Shown here piece by piece: positions 50,201-59,668 of a DNA stretch of 64,000 nt. The position numbers and the translations under genes were made by a program. The DNA lies in NCBI GenBank assembly GCA_964019695.1, contig OZ026520.1, forward strand, positions 31,964,120 to 32,028,119. Direction: 5' to 3'. The stretch is from Loripinus fragilis. Its lineage: Eukaryota; Mollusca; Bivalvia; Lucinida; Lucinidae. The notes under the pieces are model-generated. The model was not told the DNA's origin and did no database searches. It worked only from the letters and a program-made list of their open reading frames with translations. The first letter of the stretch is position 1. Each line of letters begins with the position of its first letter.

Positions 50201-53200
50201 TTTATAATTGTATGGACTGATTGAGATTTTAAATGAGAACAATTAACTTATGTGGACTTGCAATGAATTGCATAGTGTTGTTATCTAACGAGGCAGATGT
50301 TACTAAATATCTTTTTGTCGAAAATGAAAGTCATGAAAAAATTCAATACCAAATTTAAAACAGTTTTTAAATTTTAATGACAACCATTCCTCACAAATAA
50401 TTAACTAATTGAAATGAAAGTGGTCCACGGATTTATCCCTCTCTTGTTCAAACCCCTACTACCACACCCACCCCTGGAAAAACATTAACAGCCACTTGTA
50501 CAGTCATGACCCATGGTTCAACTCAAATCAATTACAACAGCTAGGAAAGGTTTGATACCTGATCAGAATTATACATATTCATTTACTGACCCACATAAAA
50601 ACTAATGAAAAAACTAACGCTAATTAAAACATTCGTAACTTTCATTAAATGCAGCAAAACCAGGCGAATGCGAACAGGAAAAGCTGCAATTTCATATGAC
50701 AATGCAATGAAGAGACAATGAAAACAGACACAAAGAGTCAACTGGGTGCTATCGTAAAATTGCCTTGTTTCATGGGTTTAGCTCTCATGTATACCCAAAA
50801 TGATTAATTCGAAATTTAAGTATATCCCCCCCCCCCCCCCCCAAAAAAAAAAAAAAAAAAAAAAAATATTCCACTATTTGTTCCGTTCACCTTTATAAAA
50901 AAGACCTAAAATGCCCCCACAAATTTTGTGGTGAACCCCCAAAAATATCCACATAATTTCTCCATATCGAAAAAAAACTTTCATTTTTCTGAAAACACAA
51001 AAAATATCGAAATTCAAAATGTTGACCCCAAATAATCGGCTATGTCACGTATATATAAAGTATTACAGCATACTTGGGACAAAGAGCTACGTCACGATAC
51101 CAGGACTGAACATGAGAGATAATAATTGTGGATGTGTGAAGTACAGGTATTATAAGGCTATTTGGCCAATGTAACGGGGCATCTCATGAATGCGTAATTA
51201 GGACTGATCTACCTTAAGATATAGGTAAAAGTTGAAAATGAGGCGTGGTTTTATTCGAATAAAACATATCATTTTGCACAATAACACCCCAGTTAATACA
51301 GTAAAAACAAAAACATATGATTAAACCCCTAAAACGTCAGCAAAATAACTACATCCAAAAATGCATGTTTATTGGTTAGCATAAGTAAAGAAGCAAGCAG
51401 TGTGGACCCAGATCAGACTGCACCTACATGAGCAGTCTGATCTGGATCTACACTGTTTGTCCAAGAAGCTTCAAATATTTCACCAGACGACGAAAGCATG
51501 CGACTTTTTTGTGCAATGCGCTTTAAAAGTTAATTAATGTGAGTTCAGTGTATATACAGTCAGGATTTTCATGAAATACACGCACGTTGGGCGCGGCTCA
51601 AACAACTTATTAACTCTTAACCCAAAACATAGAACCTGATTTCCCTTCTTGAGCAGATGAAATAACCAAACCACGCCCAGATATGACTTTTAAAGTTACC
51701 GCCTTTAGATTGACCCAAAAACTCTTTAATACATGATATATTCAGCACAAATGACAAGGAATTATAACGAACTCATACTTCTAAAATGTCTACAGAAATA
51801 ATCAACTGTATCCAGTAATTTCTGTTTGTCAATAAGACGTTGTAAAGTTTGTTCCTGTTCTGTCGTACCCCGACATCTATCCATGATTCCCTCGATACAA
51901 TCCGCAACCTCCCGTAGCCGGTCATCTCTGAAAGATAATAGAGCCAGTTCAGCCTGTATCTGAAATTTCCAATAATGTGGCATTTTGGCAAGTGTAGACT
52001 CCGACGAGCCTTTGCAGCCTCCTTTCAAGCTTAGAAACTCCAAATGATGTTCGGTCAGATAGAATATTCAAGCGACTAGCAAAGGCTCTAATGATTGCGC
52101 GTATGCCCAGGCTGGTCTGAGGCTTTGCTGGTCGCACATACCATATTGTTGGAAATCTCATGTCATGTCTTTTTGAAAAAAGTCAGCTGACGACAAAAAG
52201 TCAGCTTACGTGCCGCGTAAGCTGATTTTTGTCGTCAGCTGACTTTTTTCAAAACAACCTTTTCAAAACAATCTTCTGAAACACTATTAGGCTGTCAAAC
52301 AGTTTGACTCCAGACTAATTCCGACGTTCTGTCGGGCCTGCTCTGGGTCAAAATTGTACAAAGATTAACAGCAGACGACAAAATTCGCCGCTGACATGCA
52401 AAGAGTAAACGGCACTGGAATCCTGGACGTCTGCGAGAGGCCATAACATGTCGCAGACCATTGCTGTGTGCCTGGGAGGGCTAGAGGAGGTCAAAACAGG
52501 GCTTAACTTGATTAGCACCTGAGACCTATAAGTCTGGAAGAGGTCTGTGCGGGTCATACATCAAGGCTTTGGGTCAGTGAGGGTCTTAGAGGATAATAAC
52601 AGGGCTTGTCTCAATTGGAATCAGAAACCTGGAAGTTTGCGAGTGGTCAGAATATGTCAAAGACCAATGCATTGAATATGGGATGGTCAATGGAGGCATA
52701 ACTCGATTGGCACCAGAAGCCTGAAAGTCTTTGAGAGTTTAGATGTGCCACAGACCAGTGTATTTAATTTAAGAGTGTCAAAGGAGGCCAAAACGGGGCT
52801 TAACTCGATTAGCACCAGAATCCTGGAAGTCTTTGAAAGGTCAGAAAGTGTCGCAGACCCAATGGTTTGGGTCAGGAAGGGTCCAAGGAGTTAAAATGGG
52901 GCTTAACTAGATTGACACTAGAATCCTTAAAGTCTGCATGATAAGCCAGATTGTGTCGTGGACAGACGTAATGCCCTCTGATCAGCAGACGACACATAGT
53001 AGACACCATTTAGTCTCAATAGTTATCTAGCAGTATGACGAAATGTCTGCAGTATTGAATAACTTATCTTTTCTCAAAATTAAATTGAATCTGGTTATTG
53101 AAGACTTAATATCCCGTCTTTTGTTCAGACTAGCATTTTAATGTGTTTTAGGATCGAGTTACTGAATTTTAATGTTTTCTTGGTGGCCGATGGATAAGAA

Positions 53201-55673
53201 GTCTGTGTTATGCTAATGAGAGCCGAGGGTAGAGCAATCAAGGAACATGGCGTTCTATCTTTACTAGTATTGGCCCTTTGGCTCTTATCTGAAGAAGAGA
53301 ATATTTAAGGAGGTTTCTCCAGATATGTGCGCAACCATTTTGGTCATGTAACCAGGACCATAAAACAATGCTTAGGTTATGCTCCGATTTAAATTTGGCT
53401 TCAACTGAACTAGTAGTTTCTGAGAAAAATATGAAGTCAGTCCAGTTTGAGGGCTTTGGCGTGAAGCTCAAAGGTCAACCTTCAACTTTAGTACATATTG
53501 ATAATCAATCAGTTCAGTGGCGGATCCAGATGGGGTCAGGGGGTTCGCTCGAAGCCCCCTCCCCGCCCCTTTTTTAAATATCCTATGAAAATGAAAAATT
53601 TGGTCTCAGTGAGACCAAATTATTTCTCTTTCATTGGATATTTGAGAAAAATGAGCAAAGCGAACCCCCACACCTTTATATATATGAATCCCCTTTCCAG
53701 AAATCCTGGATCCGCCATGATGATGCATTTAGTAAGTATAATGATTTTGCTCCAACATTTGTCGAAAAATCAACCTCCAATGTTATTCCAATTAAATGCT
53801 GTAGTAATCAAATTTGACCTTACCCTAATGTAGGGCGAGGTCAACTTACGATAGGGTCCATAACCCTAATGCTTTATACCAAGACCCAAGTTCATTGGCC
53901 TTTTTGTCCAAGAGAAAGGGAGTTTTAAAGTGTTTTACCATATATGGACCTGGTGGCCATTTTGAGCATGTGACTTTAAAACTTGGAGTCATATTTAAAT
54001 TGTCTCATGTAACTGATACTCCAAATGTAATTTGGATCGAAATATATTATTATGTAGCAGCTCAAAATGAGCGACCTCGGATGAAAGGGCAGATGTCAAC
54101 AAACTATTGTCTCATTAAGTTTACACAACGTGCAAGTATAATGACTTTGGCTTCAACGGTTATAGAAAATCAACTTTTCAAGATTTTACCATATTATATA
54201 CATTAGGAATTAAATTTAACCTTGCCATAAGGTAGTTCAATGTCAACCTTGGATGAATTGTGCAAACTTTGTAGGGCCTACATCCCAATGCCTTCGGCTC
54301 AGGTGAGCTTAAATCAGCCAACTAGAAAAAATGCAAAATACTAGTATCCAGCTCGTTCGGTTAATGTGGATCACCAAGATTATTTCTGTGGAATGCTACC
54401 AATATGCCACGGTGCCACCAGGGGCCAGATGTACTTCAGTAGAGGAAAGTATATTTTCATGTTTACAAAATAATGATTTATGACTCTTCTCTATACATAA
54501 CTGACATCATTCTGCTTGATTAGGCGAGCAGAATTGCTGTCATTTTTTGTTCTATTTTTGTCTTGCAACGCTGGGCCTCGCTAAGAGGAACCCTGTTTTC
54601 GTCGTTTCCGACAATGTAAGGCTTAAACCAGCCTGCTCAGCTACAGAGACTAGCTAGAATATCAAAATTTTTAGTGTTTCAAGTGGAGTCATTTTACTTT
54701 CTAGAACGCGAAAATCAAAGGCGCTGATCAGACTGCGCGAGTGCGCAGTCTGATCTGCGCCATTGTTATTCGCATGCAACTAAGTCTGGTTTTCTCGCAG
54801 CGAGTCTTAACGCTATCATTAACGTCAATGTAAATGTGCTGCTTTTAAAATTTACAAGAACTTGAGACAGCTATATCTCGAAATGAAGTAACCAGATCTC
54901 ATTCTAAGTAGTGTTTATTGCAGTTATCGGTGGGGTAAAATTTTCGCTTGTGCACGAAAATAATTGCCAAAATTATTTTCATAGAGTGCAACGTAAAGGT
55001 ATTGTGTGTTTTTGCTGTCAATAATTTAAAATAAAATTGTGCTTGATGATGTGGACCCTCCCTAAATAATGCCTAGCATTTTATCTCTATCTCGTTTAAT
55101 AAATTTAATAATACATTAGCACACGTGTAAGATCCTCTATTACATGTATTTGTCGTTTACAATACCGTGACACTTTACAGAATAATTGAATAATTGAGTC
55201 TTTTTAATGAATAATAAAAAAATTAAATTAAATTAAAATAAGAACAGATAATAATGAAGAATTTTTTATGATAAGATACTTCCAGACCCCATCTCATCTC
55301 ATATAAAGTTTTAAAGTAAAACCTGTGTAAAACGGCCACTCAAAGATAGACAAAACAGAGATCTTAGTGACAAACGGTAGCTTAATGAAGGTTGAAAGCA
55401 TTGCAGAGCAGTCTGCAATACTTTTGATCTGCATTAAGCGATAATTAGTCTTGAAAACCAATTTTCGGATTTTTTAAGACTGACCATTTTACACAGGTTT
55501 TACTGTCAGTTTTTCTTACCGACACGTTTCTCTTGCAACTTGTACATGCTCTGTGTACGCGGCTGGCTCTTGAAGATCAGGGTCTACTTGAAGCTTTGGC
55601 AAAACGTTTGCTGTACATTGTTGAACTTTGTCAAATGCGTTCTGGGGACATCGAGCTTTTACATAGGATAAAA
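46960..55673 (-). CDS. Gene B: cysteine-rich secreted or GPI-anchored protein (4 exons, 5' end not found)
   Basis: Exons on the minus strand: 55673-55520, 51927-51779, 49445-49310, 47233-46960. Phases agree at all three junctions (CG|A Arg, A|TA Ile, AA|A Lys), each with GT/AG sites, giving 236 residues and a TAG. There are twelve cysteines in folded positions, three per exon, spaced as C-x7-10-C-x19-30-C. The segments between them are helical. The tail has a 20-residue hydrophobic run (AGTVLVSSLTLLLCLYAIVF) with only four residues after it, which fits a GPI-attachment signal or a membrane span. An extracellular, disulfide-bonded protein is the natural reading (inference). The signal-peptide exon must lie above 55673; I could not place it. 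The pattern recalls small helical Cys-rich secreted families such as DUF19, but I cannot assign one. Confidence 0.78.
47290..47435. repeat. Family 2 hairpin
   Basis: AAAAGAACCGTCTC and GAGACGGTTCTTTC flank ATT. The outer arms are ACATATGTTTTGGCTGCTC-like and GAGTACCCACCACATATG. Confidence 0.65.
47515..47578. repeat. Near-perfect hairpin in the last gene B intron
   Basis: ACTTTGAATATTGTACTT meets AAGTACAATATTCAAAGT with a 2-base loop. AAAATTA and TCAATTT extend it. Confidence 0.75.
47690..47765 (-). repeat. Family 10 fragment
   Basis: AGATAATCTGGAAACGGATC and CAGAAATAGAGAGAACCTAT are the complement of the family 10 TTCTCTC…TCTGA block. Confidence 0.45.
48383..49108. mobile_element. Giant fold-back element, copy 2 (~726 bp)
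   Basis: TTAAGGAGATCTATCTTTCA then AAAGCTCTTACTTG at the left pairs with CAAGTAAGAGCTTTTGAAAG then ATATATCCCCTTAA at the right. The arms meet near 48770. It is homologous to 33651-34405. It lies in the gene B intron between exons c and d. Confidence 0.72.
49310..49445 (-). CDS. Gene B exon c
   Basis: The acceptor is TTGATTCTGTTTCAG and the donor GTAAGT. It enters in phase 1 and leaves in phase 2, exactly what exons b and d need. It encodes 44 whole codons (from YEENANCISRHHEEVSQC), with cysteines at 7, 18 and 44. It was found by searching for a phase-compatible exon in the 4.5-kb gap. Confidence 0.76.
49600..50205 (+). mobile_element. Family 9 element 3' end, including last reverse-transcriptase codons
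   Basis: From about 49597, GACTCAATGATGGCC matches the SDSMM codons of the intact frame, and a TAA follows. Next come GGTAGGTGTTTGATGC, CTGGGCCCACCG, GGCGCCAGTAAAATGC, AAGGCGGCGG and CTGATCATACTCACTT, the same block order as the tail at 11696. The 115-codon ORF at 49873 is not a gene. It lies in the intron between gene B exons b and c. Confidence 0.65.
50206..51390. other. No gene seen; homopolymer tract
   Basis: AT-rich intron of gene B. 50826-50866 is about 17 C followed by about 24 A. I see no exon or clear repeat family in the rest. Confidence 0.55.
51395..51480. repeat. Family 7 core
   Basis: AGCAGTGTGGACCCAGATCA, then GAGCAGTCTGATCTGGATCT and ACACTGTTTGTC. Confidence 0.55.
51779..51927 (-). 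CDS. Gene B exon b
   Basis: The acceptor chosen is CTATTATCTTTCAG at 51928, and the donor is GTATGA. This acceptor gives phase 2 as exon a requires. The upstream AG at 51958 gives phase 0 and was rejected. It encodes 49 whole codons (from DDRLREVADCIEGIMDRC), with cysteines at 10, 18 and 45. The open frame continues upstream into a family 1 repeat, which is not coding. Confidence 0.78.
51960..52168. repeat. Family 1 palindromic MITE 30 bases upstream of gene B exon b
   Basis: GAAATTTCCAATAATGTGGC at the left, GACGAGCCTTTGCAGCCTCC, CCATATTGTTGGAAATCTCA at the right. Confidence 0.65.
52172..52255. repeat. Near-perfect hairpin, ~38-bp arms
   Basis: TTTTGAAAAAAGTCAGCTGA then CGAC pairs with GTCG then TCAGCTGACTTTTTTCAAAA. 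The inner GTCAGCTTACG and CGTAAGCTGA also pair around TGCCG. Confidence 0.78.
52410..52970. repeat. Minisatellite of about six ~92-110-bp units
   Basis: Units share CTGGAAGTCT, GTCGCAGACC, a GGGTCA block, AAACGGGGCTTAACTCGATT and GCACCAGAATC. Unit starts are near 52415, 52525, 52629, 52721, 52823 and 52926. They diverge noticeably. It lies in a gene B intron. Confidence 0.75.
53355..54315. repeat. Interspersed repeat interrupted by a family 6 element
   Basis: GGCTTCAACTGAACTAGTAG and GGTCAACCTTCAACTTTAG before the insertion; TAGGGCGAGGTCAACTTACG and GTGGCCATTTTGAGCATGTG after it. The three ORFs of 69-111 codons over it have no protein-family features. Confidence 0.45.
53518..53717. mobile_element. 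Family 6 element with perfect 12-bp inverted ends (200 bp)
   Basis: TGGCGGATCCAG at the left and CTGGATCCGCCA at the right. The inner palindrome AATTTGGTCTCAGTGAGACC extends to AAATT. It is the best-preserved copy of this family here. Confidence 0.7.
54575..54810. repeat. Family 8 repeat
   Basis: AACCAGCCTGCTCAGCTACA, the GCGCTGATCAGACTGCGCGA palindrome, TCTGGTTTTCTCGCAGCGAG. Confidence 0.6.
55076..55142 (-). repeat. Family 5 fragment
   Basis: CATTTTATCTCTATCTCGTT and GCACACGTGTAAGATCCTCT. Confidence 0.45.
55314..55505. mobile_element. Family 3 Tc1-like MITE 14 bases from a gene B donor
   Basis: AAGTAAAACCTGTGTAAAAC at the left, ACACAGGTTTTACTGT at the right. The inside matches 28352 (TAGTGACAAACGGTAGCTTA). 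Confidence 0.68.
55520..55673 (-). CDS. Gene B exon a
   Basis: The acceptor is TTTCTGCTTTCAG and the donor GTAAGA. It enters in phase 1 and leaves in phase 2. It encodes 50 whole codons (from LSYVKARCPQNAFDKVQQC), with cysteines at 8, 19 and 50. A Tc1-like MITE ends only 14 bases inside the following intron. Confidence 0.78.
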
Positions 55674-55772
55674 CTGAAAGCAGAAATATTTTAAATGTTT
55701 GTATTTTCGATTTTTTGTATAATCTCTTCCTTCTTAAATTCACTTAAATAGACAGCCAATACGTGCTCAGGC

Positions 55773-56015
55773 CCCGATGTTATAAAACTTTGTTCATGCT
55801 CAACTCAACTGAGCACGATATTTCAACTGCTTATAAAACTACAATACCGCCAAATAAAGAAGTTTCTTGCTTTTAGTCTCTCAGATATTGTGTTTATCAT
55901 GCGAATAAATGTTAAAATGCCAACAACTGTTGGCATTTTAACATTTATGAACAGGATAAATTTCATGCTCAGCTGAGTTGAGTATTTTACAAATTTCATA
56001 ACCTCGGGGCCAGGC
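55773..56015. repeat. Family 11 fold-back, best copy
   Basis: GGCCCCGATGTTATAAAACT pairs with CATAACCTCGGGGCC. GTTAAAATGCCAACAACTGT then TGGCATTTTAAC forms the centre. Confidence 0.68.
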
Positions 56016-56179
56016 ATCCCGCTTTCGGCCTGTGAAATGACCAGAGATCACCAATTCAAGGTATCCATCGCTAAAAAAATCTAACCAAGCGAGCCGTTTC
56101 TAGCTTTTCAAAAACAATTATACTGTAAAAGTACGTATATGTGGTTAAACTTGGCAAGGCTGATCTATTTTCATATATA

Positions 56180-56914
56180 CAGTCAGACATAAGTTAAGCA
56201 TCGCCTCAATAGTTTCATTGAAAAACGAAGGAAGCTTTCCAGTCATGAATATTTTCTTGTTTTATTTATTAGAATAGATAAATTGGTGACAATTTACAGT
56301 TATATTTGATTAGATTATCATTAAGGTAAACAACCAGGCATGGTAAATGCACACTTACCCCTACAACTGTCCCTATTCTCTACCCCATTGTGGTGTATTC
56401 AAAACGCGCGTTAGTGTTAGTATCATATTGTTACAATATCAACGACAAGTTCTGTCTGAAAATTTCAGATGCATATCTCTGAAAGAATAAAAGTTATGGA
56501 TGTGTAAAGAATGGCATGTTATAGAGTGCTAATGCAAAAATTACAAACACGCGATTATAACTATCTCTATAATCTTCTATGATAACTGACATGTAACCTA
56601 GATTTCGACAGTATCAGTTTGGCACTTTTTTGAAATATCGGTCTAGATAATTTCTGCGTTTATTTGAATTCAACGTAAGCACTTTCGGTTAAGCTGTGAC
56701 ACTTTTAAGGGTATACCCCCAAAATAGTGGTTGGTGTATACAGGACACAGAAGAAATTTAGCAAAATGACCAAATGGCATTCAGATATGTTCAGCAGACC
56801 AAGAAAATACTTCAGTAAGAAAATGTTACAAACTGGTTGTTCTTCTGAGGAAATTTGTACACGACAAACGTCTCTGAAATAATGTTTGGGTGATGCTTAA
56901 CTTATGTCTGACAG
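56180..56914. mobile_element. 735-bp Tc1/mariner-like nonautonomous element
   Basis: TA-flanked. CAGTCAGACATAAGTTAAGC then ATC at the left is matched by the complement of GATGCTTAACTTATGTCTGA then CAG at the right. No transposase frame is visible. Confidence 0.72.
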
Positions 56915-57184
56915 TATAAATTTTATTTTAATAGGTGTTGTCATATTATGACCTAGAAAACGATGTGGCGAGAATTTGGCCCTTATAAACAGCTAGTTTT
57001 TTTAGTAACAACCGGTGGAAATTATCATTAAATATGAGTGATGCCCGAAAAGCTATGGTTTGAAGATTTCGAAATGATATTAGCAGTATAGCATAACACA
57101 ACAGTATCTACATAGTGCACCCATTCAAAAAAATTGTATATGAAAACTCCGAAACAAATAAACCATTACTGCACACTACGTTGC

Positions 57185-57560
57185 TTTGTTGTGTTTGTTT
57201 GGTTTATTTTTACGTCCCAGTCAACAGCTATGGTCATGTCGGGACGGTCAATTCACCTAACTACACTTTTTCCTGGGCAAGCTTGACTTTTTTTATAAGC
57301 AGTTTAAACCAGAACTACGTGCACATACTTTCGCTTGTAACTGACAACAACCCTTCTTGAATCAGCGGAAGGGAGGAGAATGACTGCAGAAATTATTTCA
57401 TAATTAATCTCCACGGAAGTATGGGACCGGGCCGGGATCGTTGCATCCTTGTGTATACGAGCAGCGAAGGGTACGGCTGTTTAATGGGAAACGGCGAGAA
57501 CGGATGCTACTCATTGACCAAAACTCTAGAATCGTGTATTGGTCGCAGAACACTTAAAAG
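57185..57560 (-). mobile_element. SINE-like element with tRNA-related head
   Basis: On the + strand: GTTTGGTTTATTTTTACGTC, CAGTCAACAGCTATGGTCAT, GGAGGAGAATGACTGCAG, AAATTATTTCATAATTAATC, then GGACCGGGCCGGGATCG. The order matches a molluscan SINE as I remember it. The tRNA-like head would be the higher-GC 57425-57560. The 63-codon ORF at 57421 falls in this head. Confidence 0.5.
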
Positions 57561-57811
57561 TATTAGTTTGAATGTTTGGCACATAATTGATCTGAATAAG
57601 TGTATTTCGTAAACATCAATACAAATCTGCATGTCATTCGTTCACACCCAGTGACCAAGTGTTTGTGTCCTGACTGTCCGTTTGATGTTTAGAGTGTGGT
57701 TATCCAGTTTCATTAATTAGAAGTCGAACATCTTTAAACACGACAAAATCTAAGATGTTTTCATAATTGCACTCTTGTCTCATGATCATGAATGAGTTGC
57801 ACGTGTATGTT

Positions 57812-58050
57812 TGAGCCGCGACATGTGATTTCCAACAATGTGGTATGTGCGACCAGCAAATGCTCGGACCAGCCTGCGTGTACGCGCAGTCTGATCAGAG
57901 CCTTTACTAGTCGCCTGAATATTCTATGAGTGTTAAGCTTCTGACTGAATATCATTTGGAGTGTCTTAGCTTAAAAGGAGGCTGCACAGGCTCGTCTGAG
58001 TCTACACTTGTCAAAATACCACATTGTTGAAAATCACATGTAGCGGCTCA
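57812..58050. repeat. Family 1 palindromic MITE
   Basis: TGAGCCGCGACATGTGATTT at the left, GACCAGCCTGCGTGTACGCG, AAAAGGAGGCTGCACAGGCT, CACATGTAGCGGCTCA at the right. Confidence 0.68.
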
Positions 58051-58117
58051 ATTATTCCAGCGACAAGTTCAATAAGTACACATTTCAAAAAGTACACATT
58101 AAAGGAAATGAACTAGA

Positions 58118-58306
58118 TACAGGCGGGGATACAGAAAGTTTTGTCAGGGTAGAGGGAATGGACGGTCCAAAAATTAAAAAAAAGATTTCTCTTTAATCAA
58201 ATTTCAATGGCGTTTCGCTGATGGGCCGATGATGGCGCCCGGTGATGGTATGGTTTTCCAGTGGGGGTGGGGAGCCCGGACCCTCCGTTCCCTTTCTGGA
58301 TCCGCG
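58118..58306. repeat. Family 6 element, degenerate
   Basis: GGCGTTTCGCTGATGGGCCG then ATGATGGC as at 46855-46885, ending TTTCTGGATCCGCGAA. Confidence 0.45.
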
Positions 58307-58504
58307 AATAGGTGCAGTTCTGCACAGGTTTCATATTTCGTACAATTCTTGCGATTATTACAGCTAAATATATAGAATTTAAAAAAAGAAGAAAAAAAGT
58401 AGCTCTATATATTTTGCTGTAATGTTGTGGTGTCAGAACATAGTATTTGAAAAGTGAATCTGGGTGTTTCGGTTTGTATGTGTTGATGCTAAAATGTCCT
58501 AGAC

Positions 58505-58805
58505 AACCATTTTCAACCATGCCAGGACGTTAGCCGGGTTAAACTAGTACTTAGCAGAGGATAAAGTGTCTTACACAATACATCTCTCGATCACAAGTCA
58601 AGCACTCTACCACTGAGCCACTGCGCTCCTCAGGCTGGTTACTTGCTGGACATTTGTATAGTAGGGCAAATCTTAGTAGAGAATAAAGTGTTTTGCTCAA
58701 GGAAACAATACACCTCTCGATAACAACGTCAAGCACTCTACCACTGAGCCACTGCGCTCCTCAATCTTGGTGTTTTGCTGGACAATTGTATAGAAGGGCA
58801 AATCT
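58505..58805 (-). mobile_element. tRNA-derived SINE with a tandemly doubled head
   Basis: On the minus strand GCGCAGTGGCTCAGTGGTAG then AGTGCTTGAC (tRNA A-box region) occurs twice, in units of about 125-130 bases (58549-58673, 58674-58805). The body and tail (CAGAGGATAAAGTGTCTTAC, CATGCCAGGACGTTAGCCGG) match 4190-4350. Confidence 0.6.
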
Positions 58806-59660
58806 AGCCAACGATTTTGACAATTTTGAATAATGTATGTTTTCATTGTAGAAATTTTCAAATTGTCGAGATTCGTGGTCCGCGGTATGATTTTTTTTTC
58901 AAAAATTAGTATTTAACTTTACCCGGAGAAAAACGGATCTCCATATGTGTACCAAATCTTTATTTTCAATCAGTGTGTTTAATTTAAAAAGATATATCAC
59001 TTCAAAATGTTTGAAACACTTCAGTTGCTAAGCTGAAAATTGATGTACCACCATTGACATGTATTACTTTGAATATCCCTCCATGTGCCGAGGATTAAAC
59101 CCAGATGTTGGCTTCCAAACATTGTTTTAGTTCATAAGTTTGAAACACTTGAATTGCTGAGTTCAAAACTGATGTTCAGAGATTTTATCAACATATTCCA
59201 GAAAGATAAATAGTATGCATACAGTTTTATATTAATATATGACAGCGAGTATCAAGAAAATTGGATAGGTGTAAGCCAATTTTAATGCGATAATGACCCA
59301 TGTAGATTTAGAGAAAACTGATGCCACTGGGCTTGCTTTAACCACTAAAACTCTCAATCACTGGCTCTTGAGCCCCAAACCTCAATAAATAGATTGACAA
59401 AACCATCTGCATATCCATGAAGCTCTAAATGTATGAAATTTATAATGAATAGTGTTCGTTCCTATAAGTATAAATAGCCTTTCTTTTCGACGTAGACTGG
59501 CTAAGCCATAACTATCATTCCTTACTTGTTGGACTAAACCCCCTCCCATGAGACAGTTGACATTAATCAGCATTTGGAGATTTCTGAGATTACAAAATGC
59601 ATCAAGAAGGAGTGTTTTAAACTAGTATGCAGCGAACCAACAGCGTACCAGCGTTAACGT
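58806..59660. other. No gene seen
   Basis: AT-rich sequence. A partial internal repetition (GAAACACTTCAGTTGCTAAG at 59011 and GAAACACTTGAATTGCTGAG at 59142) is the only structure I see. Confidence 0.45.
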
Positions 59661-59668
59661 TAGACCTA

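Noticed and set aside
49873..50220. 115-codon ORF with hydrophobic stretches
   Set aside because: It is the 3' untranslated tail of a retroelement; the same region on other copies is open in other frames or on the other strand.
51928..52043. The longer reading of the minus-strand ORF starting at 52043
   Set aside because: Its first ~28 codons are a family 1 repeat. The AG at 51928 gives the phase needed by exon a, and the AG at 51958 does not.
53368..54206. ORFs of 69-111 codons
   Set aside because: They span repeat sequence and a 200-bp nested element; no codon or domain signal.
56350..56460. Possible first exon of gene B (GTAAGT donor complement near 56352)
   Set aside because: It lies inside the 735-bp Tc1-like element and the frame has a stop 13 codons upstream with no start or signal peptide.
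57421..57612. 63-codon ORF with four cysteines on the plus strand
   Set aside because: It lies in the tRNA-like head of a SINE, where higher GC keeps several frames open.
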